DNA of 51,639 bases, taken from NCBI GenBank assembly GCA_028282505.1, contig JANQHV010000259.1, positions 1 to 51,639 of the forward strand, given 5' to 3'. Position 1 is the first letter of the stretch. Each line of letters begins with the position of its first letter. The DNA comes from SAR324 cluster bacterium (GTDB lineage Bacteria; SAR324; NAC60-12). This document shows positions 16,292 to 25,072 of this stretch, piece by piece. A program made the position numbers and the translations under genes. Below the pieces are notes generated by a model that did not search any database, was not told the DNA's origin, and saw only the letters and a list, made by a program, of their open reading frames with translations.

Positions 16292-16400
16292 CAATATTTC
16301 AACTCCGGAATCATATACTTTTTACTAAATTTTCATAAACTATGCAAATCGTAACTCTATCTTACAATTTACACACAATAATCACATTGAGATGTGCTGA

Positions 16401-18782
16401 TCATCCACACAGATCTCGGTTCCATAGTACTTTGGGTAAATCAAGATTCTTACAGTTCAGTTGTGGATTTTGGCGAAAATCGACAATAGCCAGCTTCTTT
16501 AAATTGACCAATCCTTGAATTGATGTGAATTGATTTTTGCTCAAATCCAGTTGAATCAAATCTTGTAAGGAAGCCAGGTTAATGGAGATCAACTGATTGT
16601 TCGCTAAAAATAATCCCTGGAGGTGAATATTTGGTGTCACATTGATCGACATGAGACGGTTGTGGGATAAATCAAGATGGGAGAGACGGGAAAGCGAAAA
16701 GAGATCAATGGAAGTGATTTGATTTTTGGATAAATCCAACTGTATCAAATGATTCATGCCAGTCAGATGAATTCCCTTGAGCTGATTACCTGCCAGATAC
16801 AATCCCTGGAGATCAGCCAGGAGAGTAGTATTCAGTTGGTCTAATTGATTGTAGGACAATTCGAGTACTTGCAGGCTGGATAGTCCACTCAAATCAATGG
16901 AGTGGAGCTTATTATGCGAAACATCCAGGCGTTTTAAATGCTCTAAAACGCGCACTCTTACCTCAGTAATCTGGTTATGAGATGCTTCCAATCTGGTGAG
17001 ACTATCCAATAGTGACACATCCAGGAGCTTAAGTTGATTGTGGGAGACATCCAACACTTCAAGATTTGTCAAAGCATTCACTTCAATGGATGCCAACTGA
17101 TTGTAGGAGACATTCAGGGATTTCAACTGAATCAAAGCATTGACAAAAATTTCAGATAATTGATTATTTGCTAAGTACAATCTTTCCAGTTGAATCAAAG
17201 AAGAAACATCCAAAGCAGCAATCTGATTGCTGCGTAAATCCAGCTCAGTCAAATTTTTCAGATAAGCCACTTCCAGTTCCTTGATTTTATTATTGCGTAA
17301 ATCCAATTTGGTGAGATTGAGAAAGGTCACATTGAGAAAGGTCAATTGATTGTTGGTTAAATACAATTCTTGCAACTGGGTCAGGTGGGTAATATCCAAA
17401 GAAACAATCCGATTGTTGCGTAAATCAAGGTGAACCAAATTCGTCAGAGAAGAAACATCAATTCTAGTAATCTGATTGCCAAAAAGAGACAGTGTTTCTA
17501 ATTGAATTAATGGGGAAACATCAATTTCCATGAGGTGATTATTTTGCAAATCAAGCATCTGCAATTGAGTCAATGGCCCAACATCAACACTTCGCAGGCT
17601 ATTGTCCCTCAAATTCAACTGAGTCAAATTGTTTTTTTCTGGAAATACAATATTAGATAATTGATTACTGGAAATATCCAGGAGACTCAAACTATCCAAA
17701 GAGGATAAATCAATGTGAGTGAGCCGGTTTTTATGTAAATCCAGAGTCTTCAATTCTTTCAATGGCGTGAGATCAATTTCCAGCAGATGATTATTTCGAA
17801 GATCCAGAGATATTAAGTTCTGTAGATCGCTTAATTCGATTTGGGAGAGTCGATTATTGGATAAATGGAGTTGGTGTAAATGTGGCAAAGTTTTCAATTT
17901 AAGATGCTGCAACTGGTTGTCTTGTAAGTGAAGAATCTGCAATTCACTCAAAGAAACAATCACCAATCGATTCAGCCGATTATTTTCCAGATACAACTCC
18001 CTGAGATGCTGCAATGCCGACAATTCAAGCTGAGATATTTGATTGTCTGATAAATTGAGTATTTCTAGATTGACAAAATGTTCTATCCCACTTGCACTGG
18101 TGATTTGATGGTGAGAACAATCAATCTTTTTTACCTGACAGGCCAATTGTTGTGTGATAGGTTGTTGGGGTTGCAAATGTTGCAATGAAGAGACATTTTG
18201 ACGTAAGCACACCTCCAGTTTTTCGTCCTCAAAATGAATTGACTCCTCTTGCTCACAATCTCCTAATGATTTTTTTTCATCTGACTGTGTGGACAATGAG
18301 TGTGCGGCTGTTGTCGTCAAAGATTTCATGCTTTTTTGTGTTGTTGATGAGGAAGAAACGTTGCTTCGATCAAACACAGAAGAAGCAACGGTCTCCGTTT
18401 CTTTTGTCTTCCTGTCTCCTCCATTTTCCCCATCAAATATCACAGTGGATGTAGTCACTTTATGAATTGGAAACGATGGGAGGAACATAGCAGGTGGTTT
18501 GTTTTCTGGTGAAATAGGTGTATTCTGTTCCTCCAGAGCAAGAGACGATTTTTTTTGCTGCTCGATGGGTGTCTCTAAAAATTCAAGGAGAGAAGAATCG
18601 ACTGCATGAGAAACGGGGGAAGTCTGATGAGCACTTTGCTCAGTTCCAGGCTCCTGGAGCAAAGATTGAGAGGGAGGTGGAGGCTTCCAGATAAAAAACC
18701 AAATCACACAAGTGCCTCCTAACATGAAGCAGGAAAGGATAACCAATTTTTTGATCCATTTGCTTCCTCTATCTTTTGTCAT
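16401..18782 (-). CDS. Membrane-anchored leucine-rich repeat protein
   Basis: 793 residues. A transmembrane helix near residues 12-30 follows a basic start (KDRGSKWIKK), so the bulk is outside the cytoplasm or periplasmic. Residues ~30-215 are low-complexity linker rich in S, T, E and Q. From ~215 to the end there are about 26 leucine-rich repeats, mostly 21 residues long, with the pattern L-x-x-L-x-L-x-x-N-x-L. One repeat is two residues short (FLNVTFLNLTKLDL). The C-terminal cap ends LNCKNLDLPKVLWNRDLCG with two cysteines. LRR solenoids bind proteins or other ligands; the ligand is unknown. It is divergent from the sigma-54 activator gene 155 nt away. AAGGTG precedes the ATG. Confidence 0.9.
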   Translation of the reverse strand: MTKDRGSKWIKKLVILSCFMLGGTCVIWFFIWKPPPPSQSLLQEPGTEQSAHQTSPVSHAVDSSLLEFLETPIEQQKKSSLALEEQNTPISPENKPPAMFLPSFPIHKVTTSTVIFDGENGGDRKTKETETVASSVFDRSNVSSSSTTQKSMKSLTTTAAHSLSTQSDEKKSLGDCEQEESIHFEDEKLEVCLRQNVSSLQHLQPQQPITQQLACQVKKIDCSHHQITSASGIEHFVNLEILNLSDNQISQLELSALQHLRELYLENNRLNRLVIVSLSELQILHLQDNQLQHLKLKTLPHLHQLHLSNNRLSQIELSDLQNLISLDLRNNHLLEIDLTPLKELKTLDLHKNRLTHIDLSSLDSLSLLDISSNQLSNIVFPEKNNLTQLNLRDNSLRSVDVGPLTQLQMLDLQNNHLMEIDVSPLIQLETLSLFGNQITRIDVSSLTNLVHLDLRNNRIVSLDITHLTQLQELYLTNNQLTFLNVTFLNLTKLDLRNNKIKELEVAYLKNLTELDLRSNQIAALDVSSLIQLERLYLANNQLSEIFVNALIQLKSLNVSYNQLASIEVNALTNLEVLDVSHNQLKLLDVSLLDSLTRLEASHNQITEVRVRVLEHLKRLDVSHNKLHSIDLSGLSSLQVLELSYNQLDQLNTTLLADLQGLYLAGNQLKGIHLTGMNHLIQLDLSKNQITSIDLFSLSRLSHLDLSHNRLMSINVTPNIHLQGLFLANNQLISINLASLQDLIQLDLSKNQFTSIQGLVNLKKLAIVDFRQNPQLNCKNLDLPKVLWNRDLCG

Positions 18783-18937
18783 GGGTTCACCTTGAGTGAT
18801 ATGAAATTCTCTCTAATTTTTAATTCTTCATTCTTATTTCGCAGCAGTGACTATTTACCGGGAATAGTTTTTGCAAAAATCACGATTCCTTTCATCCACA
18901 GGGGAACAGACCAATTATTTGAATCAAAAAAGGATTT

Positions 18938-20725
18938 ATGACTCTCCTCTACAAACAAGAAAAAAAGCAACGCGCTCCCAGTCAAAACATTCTTGTGGTG
19001 GATGATGAAAAAAGGATTAGAGAAACACTGGTTCGAATTTTATCAGAAACTCCTCACCACGTCGATACCGCAACTGATGGAAAAAATGCTCTCGAAAAAT
19101 GGTCCACCTGTCCCTACGATCTGATGATCATCGACTTGAAAATGCCTGTCATGGATGGTGAGACCCTGGTTCGTGAAATCAGAAAGAAAGATAAATACCT
19201 GGCCATTATTATTTTAACAGGACACGGTTCCTTACAACAAGCATACACTCTGCTGCAATCCTACTCAATTTCTGATTTTATCCAAAAGTCACAGGATATT
19301 CCCGAGCAACTTCTGTTTTCCGTAGAAAATGCACTGGAAAAACAATGGTTGGCCAAACAGCATCAAAAATATTCTGAAGAACTGATTCGTTTTTCTTCTG
19401 AGCTGCAACAGCAAATTAGTGCGACAGAGCAGGCATATAATTTATTAAAAAGTATTTTTGAGGGAATGGAAGAAGGCGTCATTACCCTGGATTCTCATTT
19501 TCAAGTTCAGATGATTTCTACCAAAGCGTGCAAAATTTTGGACATTCCTGAAGAAAAAGCCTTATATAAACCAGCTTCTTCCATTTTGGGAACATTCATT
19601 GCGGGACCTTCTGGAATCATCATGGAATGCATCAAAGAGAAAAAAGGGATATCCAATGTTCAAACTCGATTACTGACTCCAGGCGGTGCCATCATTCCCG
19701 TTATCCTCACGATTACTCCCCTTGAGCAGTCCTTGTCTGATGTCCAATGGCTGTTATTTTTTCGAGACCGCAGGGAAGAAGAACGCATGATGCGCGAAAA
19801 ATCACGTGGAATCACCTTTGGACAAATGATCAGTAGTGATCCCAAAATGCAAGAAATCTTTCAACTCATTGACAATGTTTCCTCAAGCAATGCAACCATC
19901 CTCATCCAGGGAGAAAGCGGGACTGGAAAAGAGCTGATTGCCAAAGAAATTCATGAAAGGAGCCAAAGAGCACAAACACCATTTTATGCCATCAATTGTG
20001 CCGCAGTTCCTCATGATTTGCTGGAAAGCGAATTTTTTGGTCATGAACGTGGTGCATTCACAGGAGCGATGCAAACGAAGCCAGGACATTTTGAGCTGGC
20101 TCATAACGGCTCTTTATTCTTAGATGAAATCGGAGAAATTCCACTGGATTTACAGGTGAAACTATTACGAGCGATTCAAGAACAAACTTTCAAACGGGTA
20201 GGAGGACAAAAATTCATTCAAGTCGATGTTCGCATCATTGCTGCAACCAATCGAGATCTGTGGAAGATGGTGCAAGAACAACAATTTCGAGAAGATTTAT
20301 ACTATCGTTTGGATGTGATTTCTATCAAATTACCCCCTTTACGAGAACGGCTACAGGATATTCCACTGCTGGTTATGTCTTTCATCGAAGAATTGAATAA
20401 AAAAGACAACCGCAGTGTACAATCCATCACTCCCGAAGTGCACCAGCAGTTCCTGAATTACTCATGGCCTGGCAACATCCGGGAATTATATAATGCAGTG
20501 GAATACGGTTTTGCCGTTAGTCATGGGGACATTATACAAAAACAGCACCTTCCTGAAAAATTGAAAAATCTCACGACCTCGGCCTCTCCTGTACCCCCAA
20601 AAACCGAAAAGGAAGCCATTTTGCATGCACTGGAGCAGACGAATTTTCGAAAAGGAAAAGCTGCTGCATTGTTAGGAATTTCGTCAATGACATTGTATAG
20701 AAAAATGAAAAAATACAACATTTGA
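18938..20725 (+). CDS. Sigma-54-dependent response regulator (REC-PAS-AAA+-Fis HTH)
   Basis: 595 residues. The receiver domain (~15-130) has phosphoacceptor D66 in MIIDLKMP. A coiled linker and a PAS-like domain (~175-290) follow. The AAA+ sigma-54 interaction domain (~305-530) has Walker A GESGTGKE at 325-332, the GAFTGA loop at 372-377 and Walker B GSLFLDEIG at 391-399. A Fis-type helix-turn-helix ends the chain (KGKAAALLGISSMTLYRKMKKY). It should open sigma-54 promoters when phosphorylated. The histidine kinase gene downstream has a candidate -24/-12 promoter, so it is both a possible partner and a possible target. No rho-independent terminator is evident. Confidence 0.93.
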   Translation: MTLLYKQEKKQRAPSQNILVVDDEKRIRETLVRILSETPHHVDTATDGKNALEKWSTCPYDLMIIDLKMPVMDGETLVREIRKKDKYLAIIILTGHGSLQQAYTLLQSYSISDFIQKSQDIPEQLLFSVENALEKQWLAKQHQKYSEELIRFSSELQQQISATEQAYNLLKSIFEGMEEGVITLDSHFQVQMISTKACKILDIPEEKALYKPASSILGTFIAGPSGIIMECIKEKKGISNVQTRLLTPGGAIIPVILTITPLEQSLSDVQWLLFFRDRREEERMMREKSRGITFGQMISSDPKMQEIFQLIDNVSSSNATILIQGESGTGKELIAKEIHERSQRAQTPFYAINCAAVPHDLLESEFFGHERGAFTGAMQTKPGHFELAHNGSLFLDEIGEIPLDLQVKLLRAIQEQTFKRVGGQKFIQVDVRIIAATNRDLWKMVQEQQFREDLYYRLDVISIKLPPLRERLQDIPLLVMSFIEELNKKDNRSVQSITPEVHQQFLNYSWPGNIRELYNAVEYGFAVSHGDIIQKQHLPEKLKNLTTSASPVPPKTEKEAILHALEQTNFRKGKAAALLGISSMTLYRKMKKYNI

Positions 20726-21186
20726 AATCAAAACTTTTGTTTTTTCTAAAAAAATCTAACAAAATCTAACACCTTTTCTTAATTCTTTTATCTTTTTTTA
20801 TCATTTTCTATCAAAATTCCAGCCCGATCCCCTTGATTTATATTATTTTTCTCCCTCTACCAACAGATTTCTCACATCGTTCGAATGATTCATCAAACGA
20901 TAACGTACAAAATGTTCATAATTTAGAATCTTAAGTTATTTAAGAATGGGAGTGATATCCATTTTCTGGCAAATGGGGCAGTGCTGTCTGACACGGTGGC
21001 AAATCAGCCAACACATAGGCTGGCGCTACCATATTGAATGAAATATGACCAACTTAAAAAATTGCACACCACGCTGTTTGATTAATAATCTCAAACAAAA
21101 CTCAAATCTCTCCATGGTCTTATTGTGCACATGGCAAGTTTTTTGTAATAGAAATAAAACTAATCTCTCTTACAACGAATAATATT
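20726..21186. other. 461-nt intergenic region before the kinase/STAS operon
   Basis: AT-rich and without a gene. A more GC-rich patch at ~20965-21035 (CACGGTGGCAAATCAGCC, GGCTGGCGCTACC) may include activator sites. The candidate sigma-54 promoter lies at its 3' end. Confidence 0.5.
21132..21147 (+). promoter_or_regulatory. Candidate sigma-54 (-24/-12) promoter
   Basis: TGGCAAGTTTTTTGTA fits the TGGCAC-N5-TTGC pattern: GG at -24, ten bases, then GT in place of the usual GC at -12. It lies 39 nt before the histidine kinase ATG, a suitable distance, and directly downstream of a gene for a sigma-54 activator. The GT instead of GC is a mismatch, so confidence is moderate. Confidence 0.45.
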
Positions 21187-22440
21187 ATGGAAGACTCATC
21201 CAGTAAGCATATATTTCAAGAAAACCAAGAAATTATCGAATATTTAAAAAATTTTCGATTGTTCAGTCACCTCTCAGATAATCTACTAAATCAACTGGTC
21301 CCATTGTCCGAATTATCCCATTTCCCAGAAGGTACCAACATTTTATTAGAAGGACAGGTCAATGATAAAGTGTTTTTTCTCATTCGAGGAAAAGTGGCTG
21401 TCTATGCAAAAGGAGAGTTGATCCTGGAATTGCGACGTAAAGGAGACATTATCGGAGAAATGAGTGTCATCAGTGCCAAACCTTGTTCTGCAACAGTAAC
21501 AGCCTCTACCCCTGTGGACTTATTTAGCATCCGTGCCAGGCATATTGGTGAGTATACAGAAATTGACACCGACAATTGGCAAAATACACTCTATCGCATC
21601 TTTTCGATGATTCTAACGGAAAAACTGACGTTAACAACGCACAAAGCCAAACAATATGAAGAAACCAGTCAACAGTTGCAAAAAGCCAATGAGGAGTTGA
21701 AAAAAACTCAATCCCAATTGATACAATCGGCAAAACTGGCTTCTATTGGAGAATTAGTGACGGGTATTGCTCACGAATTGAATCAACCTTTAATGTATAT
21801 TCACACCAATACCCGACTGGAGCTAAGAAGGGGAGTAGAAAATCTCGATCCCCAGTCTGCTTATGATACACTGAAGCTTGTGGAAGAGGGAACGGAACGG
21901 ATGATGAAACTCATCAATCATCTCAAGGAATTCTCACGTCAAACCTCTCCAGAGATGAAGCCTGTCGATCTCCATCACATTCTCAATAATAGCTTAATCA
22001 TCTTTCGTGAAGATTTTAAACTACATAACATTCTGATCAAGACTCTCTACGCTTCGGAACTCCCGCCTGTTTTTGGAAGTCAGCAGCAACTGGAACAAGT
22101 GTTTATTAATATGTTGACCAATGCAAAAGATGCTTTGTTAGAGACAGAGGATGCTGTTTTGACGATCAAAACAGAAACACGTCAACCAGCAGACAATATT
22201 CAGCAGGTGGTGGTGAGTTTTATTGACAATGGAGCAGGCATTCCTGCTTCCATTTTGGATAAAATCTTTGATCCTTTTTTTACTACCAAAGAAGTGAGCA
22301 AAGGCACGGGACTTGGACTGTCGATCAGCTATGGAATTATTGAAAAACACAATGGAAAATTGAAAGTTTCCAGTATTGAAAGAGAACAGACCATCTTTGA
22401 AATCATCCTTCCCGCAATCAATATGTCAGAACAAATCTAG
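21187..22440 (+). CDS. Cyclic-nucleotide-binding-domain sensor histidine kinase
   Basis: 417 residues and no transmembrane helix, so cytoplasmic. Residues ~22-140 are a cNMP-binding (Crp-like) beta-roll ([33 protein letters not shown]). A coiled coil follows (~145-180), then a HisKA-type helix with H196 in IAHELNQPL and a complete ATPase domain: N box [11 protein letters not shown]1 DNGAGIP, F box FDPFFTTK, G2 GTGLGLS. The H box belongs to the class common in NtrB-like kinases. It is first in a run with a small unknown protein and several STAS genes, and probably phosphorylates the upstream REC-sigma-54 activator; this pairing is inferred from position. Confidence 0.9.
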   Translation: MEDSSSKHIFQENQEIIEYLKNFRLFSHLSDNLLNQLVPLSELSHFPEGTNILLEGQVNDKVFFLIRGKVAVYAKGELILELRRKGDIIGEMSVISAKPCSATVTASTPVDLFSIRARHIGEYTEIDTDNWQNTLYRIFSMILTEKLTLTTHKAKQYEETSQQLQKANEELKKTQSQLIQSAKLASIGELVTGIAHELNQPLMYIHTNTRLELRRGVENLDPQSAYDTLKLVEEGTERMMKLINHLKEFSRQTSPEMKPVDLHHILNNSLIIFREDFKLHNILIKTLYASELPPVFGSQQQLEQVFINMLTNAKDALLETEDAVLTIKTETRQPADNIQQVVVSFIDNGAGIPASILDKIFDPFFTTKEVSKGTGLGLSISYGIIEKHNGKLKVSSIEREQTIFEIILPAINMSEQI

Positions 22441-22448
22441 GGTATATT

Positions 22449-22991
22449 ATGGAACCAGATAGCAGCATGACTCTTCTGAAATTATCTCCGCCCTCTCCAA
22501 TGCTAAGGGCATCAAAAATTGATGACCAATTAACAGAGAATGCTAAAGCATGGCTCACTAAATATGGTCTGGCCACCAGATGGATACCTGATGAAGAGTG
22601 CCTATGTTTGATTTTTGATGAACACAACACCAAATCACCGATCATTGAGTTTTTCTTTTCGAAGGGTTGGGGGATATCAGAAAACAAAGATTTATGGCGA
22701 AGAATGGTACAAGATGGGAATGATATCATTACCTGTGGTCTCTCCAAAGAAGAATATTATGAAGAAACCAGCTTTTGGGAAGCTGCAATGGATATGATCT
22801 CTGCCCAGTTGTTTGATGACAATTTTGGAGAACAGGAATTGCGGCCTGTGTATGATATTGTTGCAGCATTGATTGATCATCAAATGGCTGGAGATCCCCA
22901 AAAAATCTTTAATACCAACTATTGTTTATTTATTGAAGGACATATGCCCCATCCATCATATGCTCCTTTTATACTAGGTTACACCCCATAA
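22449..22991 (+). CDS. Hypothetical protein in the kinase/STAS operon
   Basis: 180 residues, not recognised. It begins 8 nt after the kinase stop, so it is probably co-transcribed. It is soluble and rather acidic, with a conserved-looking central part (WIPDEECLCLIFDE, GWGISENKDLWRRMVQDG) and a C-terminus rich in aromatic residues and proline (HMPHPSYAPFILGYTP). No signal peptide or membrane helix. It may be a partner or input domain of the kinase. Homology to a named family could not be judged by eye. Confidence 0.7.
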   Translation: MEPDSSMTLLKLSPPSPMLRASKIDDQLTENAKAWLTKYGLATRWIPDEECLCLIFDEHNTKSPIIEFFFSKGWGISENKDLWRRMVQDGNDIITCGLSKEEYYEETSFWEAAMDMISAQLFDDNFGEQELRPVYDIVAALIDHQMAGDPQKIFNTNYCLFIEGHMPHPSYAPFILGYTP

Positions 22992-23010
22992 CTCACATTG
23001 AACTTTTTAC

Positions 23011-23364
23011 ATGAAATTATCACACCGTATAGAAAATACAGTTTGTATTGTTACAACAGAAGGGGACTTCACCAAAGATCAATCCCAACAATTACTCTCC
23101 TATGCCATCGGGTTGCTGAATACCATCTCTCCCCATGCATTGATTGTCAATATGAAAGAAACGACAAAAATTGATACTTCTGGATTGGGTGTTATTACGG
23201 CATTGTCCAAAAGTGCTCAAAAGAAACAGATTGGATTTGGAATTTGTCAATTAACCAAACCCATCTATGAGGTATTTGACAAAACTCTTTTCAAAAAAAC
23301 GGTCTCTATCTATGATACAGAAGAAATTGCATTAGCGAGTTATGAAAATGTTGGAACAAACTAA
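23011..23364 (+). CDS. STAS-domain protein (anti-sigma-antagonist-like), copy 1
   Basis: 117 residues, a single STAS domain (SpoIIAA-like). The phospho-loop reads TTKIDTSGLGVITAL, with the D-x-S-G-L core kept, so the regulatory serine is present. Such proteins bind anti-sigma kinases or act as partner-switch modules, turned on by dephosphorylation. It is the first of four STAS paralogues behind the cNMP kinase. No RsbW-type kinase is visible nearby, so the partner is unknown. Confidence 0.85.
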   Translation: MKLSHRIENTVCIVTTEGDFTKDQSQQLLSYAIGLLNTISPHALIVNMKETTKIDTSGLGVITALSKSAQKKQIGFGICQLTKPIYEVFDKTLFKKTVSIYDTEEIALASYENVGTN

Positions 23365-23587
23365 TACACTTATTGTCAAAGCATATGGCGTTTTGAATCA
23401 TTCTGGGTACCGAAAAATACATTGTGCTAAAAATCAATTAATTCAAGGGAAAACCATCTCCATTGAAAACCACTCCTATGAGATTGTTTCGGTCATAGAA
23501 TCGGACACGAACCAATACCTGATCAATGTAATGTTACCGGAACAAATTCATCCGGAAATGAAAACAATTGACAATTATCCTGCATGA
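23342..23587 (+). CDS. Small hypothetical protein overlapping STAS gene
   Basis: 81 residues, not recognised. Its start overlaps the preceding STAS gene by 23 nt, with alternative ATGs at 23342 and 23348. The sequence alternates hydrophobic and polar residues (SYEIVSVIESDTNQYLINVMLP), suggesting a small beta-rich fold. Co-location in the operon supports it being real, but length and the lack of a ribosome site keep confidence moderate. Confidence 0.5.
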   Translation: MKMLEQTNTLIVKAYGVLNHSGYRKIHCAKNQLIQGKTISIENHSYEIVSVIESDTNQYLINVMLPEQIHPEMKTIDNYPA

Positions 23588-23630
23588 TGAATATACAGAT
23601 ATTTTTCAATATACTTTAAGGAGTCCTAAA

Positions 23631-23981
23631 ATGACAATATCTCATCAAATTGAGAAAAATATCTGTATTTTTTGTGTAGATGATGATCTGACGAAAAAAA
23701 ACATCCATGAATTTAAAGCCATCGTCGAGGACCTCTGTCTCGAAAATGACGACATAACTGGGATTATTATCGACTTGCAACAAGTGAAACAGCTCGATTC
23801 TACATCAATTGCAGAAATAACGATTCTGGGAAAGCAACTTGACCAAATCCATAAAAAGTTAGCGTTTTGCTTCTCTGACTGGGAAATTGCAAATTTATTG
23901 ACACTCGCTCGTTTGGATAAAATCGCTTCATTTCATTTGTCTAAAGAAGAGGCCCTCAACACAGTTTCCCAAGAAACATGA
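23631..23981 (+). CDS. STAS-domain protein, copy 2
   Basis: 116 residues from the ATG at 23631, preceded by AAGGAG at a good distance. A longer open frame from 23568 would run through the end of the previous gene. The phospho-loop is KQLDSTSIAEITIL: the aspartate and serine are kept, but the G after the serine is replaced. Overall similarity to the other copies is in length and pattern rather than close identity, so the duplications are old. Confidence 0.8.
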   Translation: MTISHQIEKNICIFCVDDDLTKKNIHEFKAIVEDLCLENDDITGIIIDLQQVKQLDSTSIAEITILGKQLDQIHKKLAFCFSDWEIANLLTLARLDKIASFHLSKEEALNTVSQET

Positions 23982-24014
23982 CTGAATCGAAACTCAACAA
24001 GCGATAAAAACGAA

Positions 24015-24365
24015 ATGGAGTTAGAACACCGTTTTGAAAACAATGTATGCGTTGTGAGTCTGGCCGGAGAACTCACAGAAAAACATTCTAAGGAGGTCTA
24101 TTCCCGCATCATGAAACTCATCACAACAGGAAAGAATAATGCGGTATTGGTCAATATGAGTAAAGTCCCGTTCATCACCTCTGGGGGATTGGGAATGATC
24201 ATGGGACTCTGCAAGACCTTAAGGGCAAAACGTATCAAGTTAGGGTTTTGTGAATCCAGCGATACCGTTTTTTCTATCCTGCAGATGGTACGCCTGGATA
24301 AAAGGGCCAGTATGTTTCGTACTGAAACAAAAGGATTAAAATTCTTGGCATCCTTCAAAGGCTGA
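24015..24365 (+). CDS. STAS-domain protein, copy 3
   Basis: 116 residues. The phospho-loop is PFITSGGLGMIMGL, where the usual D-x-S-G becomes T-S-G-G, so the acidic residue before the serine is lost; the serine may still be phosphorylated. The C-terminal ends with an extra glycine (LASFKG). It begins 33 nt after the previous gene and is followed by the MITE copy at 24486. Confidence 0.82.
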   Translation: MELEHRFENNVCVVSLAGELTEKHSKEVYSRIMKLITTGKNNAVLVNMSKVPFITSGGLGMIMGLCKTLRAKRIKLGFCESSDTVFSILQMVRLDKRASMFRTETKGLKFLASFKG

Positions 24366-24485
24366 GCTCTCTATTTCTTCTATCCCACATCAAATCGTCT
24401 TCCCCTTCATATAACAAGAGAGCTCTATAGCAAATTAGGTGAAAACGTCTTGAATATACCTGGTAAAATGATTACAGATACCTTA

Positions 24486-24584
24486 GAACCATGTTTGGAA
24501 AAGATGGTTCGTTGCGAAAAATCGACCTCATTGAGACGTCAATGAGGCGGTTTTGCAGCAGAATCAGGTTTTTCAAACAGGTTC
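24486..24584. mobile_element. MITE copy between STAS genes, TTA flanks
   Basis: 99 bp, ends GAACCATGTTTGG and CAAACAGGTTC, flanked by TTA at 24483-24485 and 24585-24587. The centre is CCTCATTGAGACGTCAATGAGG, a near-perfect palindrome. It is the inverse of the 14.4-kb copy. Its core GCGAAAAATCG and GGTTTTGCAGCAG are also in the 7.4-kb element. It separates the fourth STAS gene from the first three and might break or add transcription signals. Confidence 0.85.
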
Positions 24585-24632
24585 TTAGTACATTTCTGCA
24601 AAATATAAAAATTTTCACTACCAGGGGGAATT

Positions 24633-25001
24633 ATGAAAGAAGCGATATCATGTCAAGTGGAAGGTAATGTTGGCATCATTATGCTGCCAGAAAGTTTTGA
24701 AGGGGGAAAAGATCGTAAGATGCTGGAAACAGCAGTAACCGCTTTTCTGCAAAAGAAATTTTGTGGAGTGGCGGTAGATTTTACACAGACCAAATACATT
24801 GACTCTTCAGCAATTGGAGCCATGATCATGGTAACCAATAAAGCCAGAAGACAAAATCTTCCATTTGCTTTATGCTCTGTGCAAGAAGAAATGACGAACC
24901 TGATTGGACCCAACCTTGGTGTTCTCTTTCAAACCTTCCCGACAAGAGAAGCGGCTGTCGAGGCATTATTGAACAAGAAAGTTGAGTCCTCTTTGACCTA
25001 G
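24633..25001 (+). CDS. STAS-domain protein, copy 4
   Basis: 122 residues. The phospho-loop is KYIDSSAIGAMIMV, with aspartate and serines kept. It starts with AAGGAAG-like pairing upstream (CAGGGGGAATT before the ATG). A MITE lies between it and the other copies, so it may be transcribed from its own promoter. Confidence 0.83.
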   Translation: MKEAISCQVEGNVGIIMLPESFEGGKDRKMLETAVTAFLQKKFCGVAVDFTQTKYIDSSAIGAMIMVTNKARRQNLPFALCSVQEEMTNLIGPNLGVLFQTFPTREAAVEALLNKKVESSLT

Positions 25002-25072
25002 TAAATGGTTAATCACTTCAAAAGATAAGAATTATCACCGGCACAGCCCGCTTCTCCTCATTACTCTATAAT

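Noticed and set aside
20965-21035. GC-rich patch as a small RNA gene
   Set aside because: No convincing hairpin with a terminator.
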